Positions 1 through 5,239 of a DNA stretch of 6,456 nt are shown one piece after another. Position 1 is the stretch's first letter, and every line of letters begins with the position of its first letter. The notes under the pieces are model-generated. The model did no database searches and had not been told where the DNA came from. It saw only the letters and a program-made list of their open reading frames with translations. This stretch comes from Draconibacterium sp. GTDB lineage: Bacteria > Bacteroidota > Bacteroidia > Bacteroidales > Prolixibacteraceae. The stretch covers positions 1 to 6,456 of the forward strand of contig JAUVDE010000198.1 in assembly GCA_030595485.1 (NCBI GenBank), in the 5' to 3' direction. The translations under genes were made by a program, and so were the position numbers.

Positions 1-351
1 TCTGATTTCATCACTCAAAAATCGAAAAACACATCGCTCATAAGCAGTTATCCTTTGGGATTAACTCCGGCTCCTTTGTGGCAAATGCTACCCAAACCTA
101 TTACTCAGGCAATGCAAGCCGGGCTACTCGATTTTAACCGAAAAATACGAGGTTTCGAAACCGGAAATTTACTGGGGCTTGAGAGTAAAACATCGGCGCC
201 TATTCAAGTTATTCGCGAAAAAAATGGCTTAGTAGAAGGCTATGATAATTTATACATGATTGGCGAAGGAAGCGGATATGCCGGTGGTATAATTTCGAGT
301 GCTGCCGATGGAATAAAGGCTGCTATGCATTTTATTGGAAGCCCCTCCTAA
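1..351 (+). CDS. FAD-dependent dehydrogenase, COG2509-like (C-terminal part)
   Basis: The first 116 codons of the window are open in frame 1 and end at TAA 349-351; the true start is to the left, and the TTG at 55 is just an internal leucine codon. The tail carries a GEGSGYAGGI motif followed by SSAADGIKAA, about 25 residues from the end. This is the C-terminal FAD-contacting signature of the COG2509 group of flavoprotein dehydrogenases (related to HI0933-type NAD(P)/FAD oxidoreductases). An SAPIQVIR segment before it matches the family pattern of a Ser-Pro-x-Arg-like strand leading into the motif. The N-terminal Rossmann fold is outside the window, so substrate and pathway cannot be told. 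The last codons (Ser-Pro-Ser-stop) run into the intergenic palindrome that follows, which may have supplied the present stop codon. Confidence 0.85.
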   Translation, partial: SDFITQKSKNTSLISSYPLGLTPAPLWQMLPKPITQAMQAGLLDFNRKIRGFETGNLLGLESKTSAPIQVIREKNGLVEGYDNLYMIGEGSGYAGGIISSAADGIKAAMHFIGSPS

Positions 352-370
352 CCTCCCCAAAGGGGAGGAA
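341..370. repeat. GC-rich palindromic repeat, REP-like
   Basis: CCTCCCC (352-358), spacer AAA (359-361) and GGGGAGG (362-368) form a perfect 7-bp inverted repeat, preceded by a related pyrimidine run CCCCTCCT at 342-349. The GC content stands out sharply from the AT-rich surroundings. There is no T-tract on the + side, so it is not a standard terminator. I associate similar CCTCCCC/GGGGAGG palindromes with dispersed intergenic repeats in Bacteroidota; only one copy is visible here, so repetition is not shown. It overlaps the last codons and stop of the upstream dehydrogenase. Confidence 0.5.
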
Positions 371-389
371 TATGCGCTAAATACGTTCT

Positions 390-410
390 TGAGATAATAT
401 TCTCATTTTT
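390..410 (+). terminator. weak candidate terminator after the dehydrogenase
   Basis: TGAGA (390-394) can pair with TCTCA (401-405) across a 6-nt AT loop, and five T residues follow at 406-410. The stem is only 5 bp, so this is at best a weak intrinsic terminator for the gene ending at 351. It is the only hairpin plus T-run in the gap. Confidence 0.22.
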
Positions 411-415
411 ATGGG

Positions 416-440
416 TTTTGCGATTTCCGTTTTGCGATTT
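416..440. repeat. tandem 11-mer TTTTGCGATTT
   Basis: TTTTGCGATTT occurs exactly at 416-426 and 430-440, a 14-base period with a 3-base spacer. A weaker third unit (AAATTGCGAATT, 442-453) continues the phase. It lies between the two + strand genes. It may be a slippage remnant or a tandem protein-binding site; nothing in the sequence decides between them. Confidence 0.4.
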
Positions 441-453
441 TAAATTGCGAATT

Positions 454-525
454 GGAATTAGCTCTGCTGAACTTTGTTTCGACAAACCCGCAGAACAAGG
501 TTTTTGTAAACTTCCAGTTAATTCC
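454..525 (+). other. possible folded RNA element upstream of lysA
   Basis: GGAATTAGCT (454-463) pairs with AGTTAATTCC (516-525) over 10 bp including one G-U pair. Inside it are an arm CTGC/GCAG (464-467 with 490-493) capped by TTTGT-TTCG-ACAAA (473-486), and a second arm AGGTTT/AAACTT (498-503 with 508-513, one G-U pair). The nesting resembles a three-way junction. It lies upstream of the best promoter-like element for lysA, so it would be in a lysA leader only if transcription starts further left. It does not match a lysine riboswitch that I can recognise. Confidence 0.22.
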
Positions 526-570
526 ACTTCGCTTTATTTAGATCGATTCTACAATGTTCAGTAGAAATGA

Positions 571-578
571 TAAATTTG
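571..578 (+). promoter_or_regulatory. candidate -7 promoter element of lysA
   Basis: TAAATTTG fits the Bacteroidota -7 consensus TAnnTTTG exactly and lies 25 bases before the lysA ATG, giving a leader of about 20 bases. No good TTTG -33 element is seen at the expected distance upstream, so the call rests on the -7 box and its position alone. Confidence 0.35.
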
Positions 579-603
579 TAGTCCTTTTACAAAACGATAC
601 GAC

Positions 604-1869
604 ATGGCAGAAAAAAAATTACCATTCAGCAAAGAACAACTGGAAAATATAATTGAAAATCACCCCACTCCATTTCATATTTACGATGAAAAAGCAATCC
701 GCGAAAATGCACGTTATTTTAAAAATGCATTTGCATGGAACGATGGTTTTAAAGAATTCTATGCCATAAAATCGGCTCCCAATCCTTACCTCATGAAAAT
801 TTTACGTGAAGAAGGTTTTGGTATTGATTGTAGTTCGATTGCCGAATTAGAGTTGGCAAAACGTGTTGGAATGAGTGGTGATGAAATTATATTAACCTCA
901 AACGACACACCGGCTTACGAATTTCAGCTAGCCAAAGATATGGGTGCCATCATCAATCTCGACGATATTTCGCACATCGATTTTGTGGATAAAAATGTTG
1001 GCTTACCCGAAACGATTTGTATGCGTTACAATCCGGGCGACTTAAAACAAGGAAACCTAATTATTGGTCATCCTGAAGAAGCCAAATACGGTTTTACTCA
1101 CGAGCAAATGGTGGAAGGTTATCGTATTTTAAAAGAAAAAGGTGTAAAGCATTTTGGGATTCATACCATGGTAGCTTCAAACGAATTAGACCCAAGTTAT
1201 TTTGTTGAAACTGCCGAGTTGCTTTTCAAACTAATAATCGAAGTTTACGAAAAAACCGGAATAAAAATTGAATTTGCCAACTTAGGTGGTGGTGTTGGAA
1301 TTCCATATAAGCCTGAAGAAAACCCGGTTGATTTGGAATTTGTTAGTGCCGGAATTAAGAAACTATACGAAGAGATGATTGTGGCCAACGACTTGGCTCC
1401 ATTAAAGATTTTCTTTGAATTGGGTCGCGCAATTACAGGACCTTACGGTTATTTGGTAACAAAAGTTCGCCACATAAAAGACACTTATAAAACCTTTGCC
1501 GGACTAGATTCTTGCATGGTAAACCTTATGCGCCCTGCGCTTTACGGAGCTTACCATCATATTACAGTTTCCGGAAAAGAAAATGCAGAAGCTACTGTAA
1601 AATATGATGTTACCGGTTCGCTTTGCGAAAACAACGATAAATTTGCCATTGACAGAATGTTGCCGGAATTGGAACCCGATGACATTGTGGTTATTCACGA
1701 TGCAGGAGCACACGGACATTCAATGGGCTTTAACTACAACGGAAAATTAAGGTCGGCAGAACTACTGCTTCGCAAGGATGGTAATGTTGCTGAAATACGC
1801 CGTGCTGAAACACTTGAAGACTATTTTACAACACTTGATTTTAACGGAATTAAGGATTTCGAAGTTTAA
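604..1869 (+). CDS. lysA: diaminopimelate decarboxylase
   Basis: This is a cytosolic PLP enzyme, of 421 residues, that decarboxylates meso-diaminopimelate to L-lysine, the last step of the pathway. It has the fold-type III (alanine racemase-like) layout: an N-terminal barrel and a C-terminal beta domain. The PLP lysine is K56 in YAIKSAPNP. An FGIH segment places the family histidine at H187. The glycine-rich phosphate-binding loop NLGGGVG is at 226-232, and ELGR at 272-275 corresponds to the conserved E-x-G-R. The C-terminal active-site elements are present too: NLMRPALYGA (307-316), SLCENND (339-345) with the C341-E342 pair contributed across the dimer, and NYNGKLRSAE (377-386) with Y378. 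The length and the HPTPFHIYDE opening match the longer LysA form of Clostridia and some Bacteroidota rather than carboxynorspermidine decarboxylase, though that relative cannot be fully excluded. It appears to be transcribed alone, with a terminator 24 bases after the stop. Confidence 0.92.
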   Translation: MAEKKLPFSKEQLENIIENHPTPFHIYDEKAIRENARYFKNAFAWNDGFKEFYAIKSAPNPYLMKILREEGFGIDCSSIAELELAKRVGMSGDEIILTSNDTPAYEFQLAKDMGAIINLDDISHIDFVDKNVGLPETICMRYNPGDLKQGNLIIGHPEEAKYGFTHEQMVEGYRILKEKGVKHFGIHTMVASNELDPSYFVETAELLFKLIIEVYEKTGIKIEFANLGGGVGIPYKPEENPVDLEFVSAGIKKLYEEMIVANDLAPLKIFFELGRAITGPYGYLVTKVRHIKDTYKTFAGLDSCMVNLMRPALYGAYHHITVSGKENAEATVKYDVTGSLCENNDKFAIDRMLPELEPDDIVVIHDAGAHGHSMGFNYNGKLRSAELLLRKDGNVAEIRRAETLEDYFTTLDFNGIKDFEV

Positions 1870-1892
1870 AACCTGTGTAAAAACAAAATATG

Positions 1893-1921
1893 AAGGCCGG
1901 GCATTTTACCCGGCCTTTTTT
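1893..1921 (+). terminator. intrinsic terminator of lysA
   Basis: AAGGCCGGG (1893-1901) pairs perfectly with CCCGGCCTT (1909-1917) across a 7-nt loop, and T residues continue to 1921. The 9-bp GC-rich stem with a T-tract is a textbook rho-independent terminator, 24 bases after the lysA stop. It separates lysA from the following glycosyltransferase unit. Confidence 0.92.
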
Positions 1922-1950
1922 CGTATTTTAGTTGCCAATAAATACAGAAT

Positions 1951-3060
1951 ATGAAGATTGGATTCGACGCAAAACGAGCTTTTTTAAATACTTCGGGTTT
2001 GGGCAACTACAGCCGAAATGCACTTAATGCACTTGGCAGATATTATGCTGATAACGAATACTTTTTATTTTCTCCCGAAGTAAAAGTTGCGATGCTCGAG
2101 AATCAGGACGATTTCAAAATTGTAGCTCCTCCAAAATCCGACTCAAAACTCAAAAAATCGTATTGGCGCTCGTTTCAATTAAGCGGCGAACTCAAAAAGG
2201 CCGAATTAGATGTTTTTCATGGTTTAAGCAATGAATTGCCTAAAGGAATTCACAAAACAAATGTTCCGTCGGTGGTTACCATCCACGATTTAATTTTTAT
2301 CCGTTACCCGCAGTTTTATAAACCTTTCGACCGTACAATCTATTTTAACAAAGTAAAATACGCCTGTTCGGCTGCCACAACGATTTTGGCAATTAGCCAA
2401 CAAACCAAACAAGATATAATCGACTTTATTGGTGCCGAACCCGAAAAAATCGAGGTAATTCATCAGGCAATTTCTCCCTTATTTTTTAAACAGGCCGATA
2501 CCAAACGAGCCAAAGAAAAATATAATCTACCCGATGAATTTATTTTGTCGGTTGGAACCATTGAAGAGCGAAAAAACCAGCTTTCAATTATCAAAGCTGT
2601 ACTTGCTCAGGATTTAAAAACACCGATAGTTTTTGTTGGAAACCCAACATCGTATTGCAACGATATTCATAAATACATTGCTGAAAAAGACATTAAAGAA
2701 CAAGTTATTTTTCTGAAAAACATACCCGAAAAAGATTTGGCAGCCATTTATCAGCTGGCCAGTTTATCCATTTACATTTCAGTGTTTGAAGGATTTGGTT
2801 TACCTGTAATTGAGTCGATGGCTTGTGCTTGCCCGGTAATTACATCAAATGTATCATGCTTGCCCGAAACCGCTGGAGATGCTGCCGTTTTATGCTCACC
2901 AGAAAACGTTGAAGAACTTGGCACTTACGTTCAAAAGATATTAACCGACACGGATTTCAGGGATGAATTAATTCAGAAAGGAAAAGCAAGAGCCAATGAA
3001 TTTCATCCTGAAAAATATGTTAAAAAACTGATTTCTTTGTACACTGAAATTTCAAGATAA
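1951..3060 (+). CDS. glycosyltransferase family 4 (GT-B) protein
   Basis: This 369-residue retaining glycosyltransferase of the GT4/'group 1' family transfers a sugar from a nucleotide-sugar donor. The N-terminal acceptor half starts with MKIGFDAKRA and a glycine-containing loop (SGLGNYSRN, 15-23), and holds the VFHGLSN and TIHDLIF strands (88-94, 110-116). The C-terminal donor half begins near 196 with ILSVGTIEERKNQ (198-210), which carries the R207/K208 phosphate-contacting pair. It includes the family E-x7-E motif EGFGLPVIE (E280 and E288), then PVITSNVSCLPE and GDAAVLCSP. No signal peptide or membrane helix is seen, so it probably acts at the inner face of the membrane. Donor and acceptor cannot be told; no other polysaccharide genes are next to it. 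Since a strong terminator precedes it, it needs its own promoter; TATTTTAG at 1924-1931 is a one-mismatch -7 element. The tsaC start follows the stop by 4 bases. Confidence 0.93.
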   Translation: MKIGFDAKRAFLNTSGLGNYSRNALNALGRYYADNEYFLFSPEVKVAMLENQDDFKIVAPPKSDSKLKKSYWRSFQLSGELKKAELDVFHGLSNELPKGIHKTNVPSVVTIHDLIFIRYPQFYKPFDRTIYFNKVKYACSAATTILAISQQTKQDIIDFIGAEPEKIEVIHQAISPLFFKQADTKRAKEKYNLPDEFILSVGTIEERKNQLSIIKAVLAQDLKTPIVFVGNPTSYCNDIHKYIAEKDIKEQVIFLKNIPEKDLAAIYQLASLSIYISVFEGFGLPVIESMACACPVITSNVSCLPETAGDAAVLCSPENVEELGTYVQKILTDTDFRDELIQKGKARANEFHPEKYVKKLISLYTEISR

Positions 3061-3064
3061 AAAA

Positions 3065-3628
3065 ATGCACGACGATTTAAAAAAGGCAGTAGAGATTTTA
3101 AAAGGTGGCGGCGTAATATTGTACCCCACCGATACCATTTGGGGAATTGGTTGCGATGCTACAAACCCTGAAGCAGTACAACGCATTTATGACATTAAAC
3201 AACGCGAAGACTCAAAAAGCATGTTGGTTTTGATGGAGAATGCAGCATTGCTTGAACGTTATGTTGAAGATGTGCCTGAAGTAGCCTGGGATTTGGTAGA
3301 AATTTCAACCACGCCTTTAACGGTTATTTATCCAGGAGCAAAAAATCTGGCCCAAAACTTAATTGCCGAGAACGGTAGTATTGGAATTCGTTTTACAAAA
3401 GAGAAATTCACCAGCCACCTTTTGCAACGTTTTCGCAAACCTCTGGTTTCTACATCGGCAAATATAAGTGGTGAAAAATCGCCAGCTTTTTTCGATGATA
3501 TTTCAGAAGATATAAAAAGTCAGGTTGATTATGTTGTTGAATTTCGCCAGGATGATAGAACTGCGGCACAACCCTCGAGCATAATTAAATTGGGGCCAAG
3601 CGGACAAATCGATATTATTCGAAAATAA
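3065..3628 (+). CDS. tsaC: L-threonylcarbamoyladenylate synthase (TsaC/YrdC family)
   Basis: The protein is expected to make threonylcarbamoyl-AMP from threonine, bicarbonate and ATP, the first step of the t6A37 modification of ANN-decoding tRNAs, in the cytosol. It is a single YrdC domain of 187 residues, the size of TsaC, without the extra Sua5 domain. YPTDTIWGIGCDA (20-32) is the nucleotide-binding opening. IKQRED and SKSM (44-53) carry the K-x-R...K-S signature (K45, R47, K51). STSANISGE (129-137) and PSSIIKL (170-176) complete the family pattern. Its ATG lies 4 bases after the glycosyltransferase stop, so the two are almost surely cotranscribed and may be translationally coupled; I see no functional link. 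The YciO paralogue is the alternative, but the intact motif set favours TsaC. The stop codon overlaps the U-tract of the terminator serving the opposing gene. Confidence 0.93.
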   Translation: MHDDLKKAVEILKGGGVILYPTDTIWGIGCDATNPEAVQRIYDIKQREDSKSMLVLMENAALLERYVEDVPEVAWDLVEISTTPLTVIYPGAKNLAQNLIAENGSIGIRFTKEKFTSHLLQRFRKPLVSTSANISGEKSPAFFDDISEDIKSQVDYVVEFRQDDRTAAQPSSIIKLGPSGQIDIIRK

Positions 3629-3657
3629 AAAAGCCACTACAATTACTTGTAATGGCT
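3625..3657 (-). terminator. intrinsic terminator of the DUF2807 gene
   Basis: On the - strand AGCCATTACAA (3657 down to 3647) pairs with TTGTAGTGGCT (3642 down to 3632) over 11 bp with one G-T wobble and a 4-nt loop. It is followed by a T-run complementary to A residues 3627-3632. Read on the + strand the wobble becomes a C-A mismatch and no T-tract follows, so it is oriented for the - strand gene, whose stop is 24 bases away. Its T-tract coincides with the tsaC stop codon (3626-3628). Confidence 0.85.
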
Positions 3658-3680
3658 CTAAACGATTGAATATTTTCGTA

Positions 3681-4385
3681 TTACATCTTTTTTATTTTGC
3701 CTGAACCAGCAACTGAAGCATCGATGCTTGGATTTCCGCCGTAATAAATATTACCCGAACCCGCTACACGTGCAGTTACCGAACCGTTTGATTTTACCGA
3801 GGCGTTTCCAGAACCCGAAGTACGAACTGTAACCTCACCGGCCTCGAAACCTTTTCCGTTAAAATTACCTGAGCCAGATATTGATACTGCAAGCTCATCA
3901 GCAACTCCTCCTTTACCAATATGTATATTGCCTGAACCCGAAATGGCAGCTTTTACTTTTTTCGAATCCAAATTATCGATCTCAATATTTCCGCTTCCGC
4001 TAACCGCAAGCTCCAAAATACGCGCTTGTAAATCTTTAACATCAATATCGCCTGAACCCGAAACACCTAATGCTCCAATATCAGGAACTGTGATGTAAAT
4101 TTCAATCTTCCCTGGGTTATAATTCCGTTTAAACATGTTTTTGTTCGGAAAACGAATAACTAGTCGCCTACCTTTAACTTCGGTAATTATATCTTCAATA
4201 GTCGACTCTTTTCCAACAATACGAATACTTTGATTGTCACCCTGTGTTAAATAAAGTTTTGCCGAAATATTTAAACCGATTTCGGAGAAAGCCGCCACAT
4301 CACGATTTTCCTCTTCCGCATTAACTAAACTAACTGTAAAAATGCCTAACATCAATAGGCTTAAAAATAGAACTTTGGTTTTCAT
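3681..4385 (-). CDS. GIN/DUF2807 domain protein, exported, with SGSG repeats
   Basis: This 234-residue protein has a clear Sec signal peptide: basic MKTK, hydrophobic core 5-21, likely cleavage after VNA (about residue 23). A first beta-rich part (30-105) precedes a regular series of S/A-G-S-G turns at 109, 129, 149, 170, 190, 208 and 226, at spacings of 18 to 21 residues, each followed by a short beta strand (SGSGNIEI, SGSGNIHI and so on). This is the pattern of the DUF2807 'putative auto-transporter adhesin head GIN' family, expected to build a right-handed beta-helix. No lipobox, outer-membrane anchor or T9SS sorting tail is seen; the protein stops at GSGKIKKM, so a periplasmic or released form is likely. 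The family's function is not established; adhesion or envelope stress roles are only suggestions. The gene has its own terminator and a promoter-like upstream region. Confidence 0.92.
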   Translation of the reverse strand: MKTKVLFLSLLMLGIFTVSLVNAEEENRDVAAFSEIGLNISAKLYLTQGDNQSIRIVGKESTIEDIITEVKGRRLVIRFPNKNMFKRNYNPGKIEIYITVPDIGALGVSGSGDIDVKDLQARILELAVSGSGNIEIDNLDSKKVKAAISGSGNIHIGKGGVADELAVSISGSGNFNGKGFEAGEVTVRTSGSGNASVKSNGSVTARVAGSGNIYYGGNPSIDASVAGSGKIKKM

Positions 4386-4407
4386 ATTTATATAAATTTT
4401 CAGTTTT

Positions 4408-4439
4408 CGAATCTACAATGTTAATGACGGGCAAAGATT
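4408..4439 (-). promoter_or_regulatory. candidate promoter region of the DUF2807 gene
   Basis: Two overlapping readings are possible on the - strand. AATCTTTG (4439-4432), followed by C, resembles the TATCTTTGC box before rpsP and would serve as the -7 with a leader of roughly 40 bases. Alternatively its TTTG acts as a -33 element for TAGATTCG (4415-4408, one mismatch to TAnnTTTG), with a short 16-base spacer and a leader under 20 bases. The leader itself is AT-only near the start codon and has no Shine-Dalgarno sequence. Confidence 0.35.
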
Positions 4440-4498
4440 ATGAAAGTTGCACCGAAGTAATTTTTTTAACGATATTTAGCAGAAAAGCAACTCCATGA

Positions 4499-4615
4499 AG
4501 TCTAAATTATACCAACGGAAAGGCGTTTGCTTCAAAAGGAAAATCAACGCGTATTTTTGTTAAAGAAAATGGCAAGTGGTTGTGTATTCACGGGCATTAC
4601 ACTTTACTCCCCTAA
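4499..4615 (+). pseudogene. remnant of an NTF2/SnoaL-like (DUF4440-type) protein
   Basis: Frame 2 from 4499 to the TAA at 4613-4615 is open for 38 codons after an in-frame TGA at 4496-4498, with no start codon inside. Its last 33 residues begin NGKAFASKGKSTR and continue as IFVKENGKWLCIHGHYTLLP. The hydrophobic-VK-x-NGKW-x-hydrophobic-x-H-x-H pattern just before a C-terminus is typical of the last strands of NTF2-like/SnoaL/DUF4440 proteins, which usually have 120-150 residues. Upstream sequence in all + frames soon meets stops and shows no N-terminal half, so I read this as the 3' end of a lost gene. Its stop codon abuts the rimM stop codon on the other strand. No promoter is seen for it. 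The assignment rests on family resemblance recognised by eye. Confidence 0.55.
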
Positions 4616-5146
4616 CTATTCATCATCGAGCAAACCTTCGGGAAGATTTAATGTAAGCGTTTTTAGTGTTTCGTTCATTGAAACTGCAATGTCGTTGTTA
4701 TAAGGAACCAACAGCTCATTACCACGGTAATTAACCGTTAAAACAATGTTTCCTGCATAATCGTCAACTTGACTAATCATGCCTATCTCACCCAGTTTCT
4801 CATCAATTAAAAGATAATCAACAAATATTTCTGCTGTTTCTTCCGGTTCATCAATAATTTCGGTGTTGTACAAATAAACAGACTGACCAATTAAACGTTT
4901 AGCATATTTTTCATTTGCCACCCAGTCTAAGGTTACAATGGCCGAATTTGCAGTAGTAAAACGAAAACCGTTTTTTGCAATAAAAAAGGGAACCAGCAAA
5001 CCTTCCAGCTCCACAAAAAAACGCTCGGTTTCTTCCACCGAATATTCAAACTTCGGTTCGAACTCCAGCATTACATTTCCATGCACACCATGCGTTTTTC
5101 TAAAAAAACCAATTCTTTCGCAATCGCTTTTTGGTATTGTTTCCAT
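4616..5146 (-). CDS. rimM: ribosome maturation factor RimM
   Basis: RimM binds ribosomal protein S19 and the 30S head and helps 16S rRNA processing and late 30S assembly in the cytosol. The 176-residue product has the N-terminal RimM barrel (RIGFFRKTHGVHGNVMLEFE, 11-30, with the conserved G-x-H-G-x-x-G core). A PRC-barrel-like C-terminal half starts near 108 (VDYLLIDEKLGEIGMISQV) and ends with the family's ELLVPYNNDI and LPEGLLDDE. I chose the ATG at 5146: a longer reading to 5194 would add 16 residues encoded by the terminator hairpin and its spacer, with no family counterpart. It follows rpsP, as in many bacteria, but a terminator lies in the 93-base gap and no trmD follows. No terminator is evident after its stop, so transcripts may run on toward the DUF2807 gene. 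Confidence 0.95.
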   Translation of the reverse strand: METIPKSDCERIGFFRKTHGVHGNVMLEFEPKFEYSVEETERFFVELEGLLVPFFIAKNGFRFTTANSAIVTLDWVANEKYAKRLIGQSVYLYNTEIIDEPEETAEIFVDYLLIDEKLGEIGMISQVDDYAGNIVLTVNYRGNELLVPYNNDIAVSMNETLKTLTLNLPEGLLDDE

Positions 5147-5151
5147 AACAA

Positions 5152-5159
5152 CAAAGATA
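5152..5159 (-). promoter_or_regulatory. candidate -7 promoter element of rimM
   Basis: TATCTTTG on the - strand is an exact TAnnTTTG match, identical to the box before rpsP. It ends 5 bases before the rimM ATG, so initiation at the usual distance would give a leaderless or nearly leaderless mRNA. No good -33 TTTG is found at 17-23 bases upstream. Its place just after a terminator supports a separate rimM transcript. Confidence 0.38.
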
Positions 5160-5183
5160 TATAATTCAAATACTTGCTTGCAT

Positions 5184-5216
5184 AAAAAAACCACCTGCCT
5201 TTTGACAGATGGTTTT
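5184..5216 (-). terminator. intrinsic terminator between rpsP and rimM
   Basis: On the - strand AAAACCATCTG (5216 down to 5206) pairs with CAGGTGGTTTT (5197 down to 5187) over 11 bp with one wobble and an 8-nt loop. It leads straight into a T-run complementary to A residues 5184-5190. It starts 23 bases after the rpsP stop and ends 37 bases before the rimM ATG. It should end or attenuate rpsP transcription before rimM. The + strand reading has only a short interrupted T-run. Confidence 0.85.
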
Positions 5217-5239
5217 CTATGTTAGATGTGTTGTCTTTC

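Noticed and set aside
1504..1719. A 71-codon - strand frame inside lysA
   Set aside because: It lies wholly antisense to the well-supported catalytic C-terminal domain of LysA and has no recognisable motif.
4495..4563. A 22-codon + strand frame starting ATG at 4495
   Set aside because: It overlaps the NTF2-like remnant in another frame, has no ribosome binding or promoter signal and no family-like features.
5147..5194. A longer N-terminus for RimM starting at 5194
   Set aside because: The extra 16 residues are encoded by the terminator T-run and AT-rich spacer and have no place in the RimM family; METIPKSDCERIGFF from 5146 fits.
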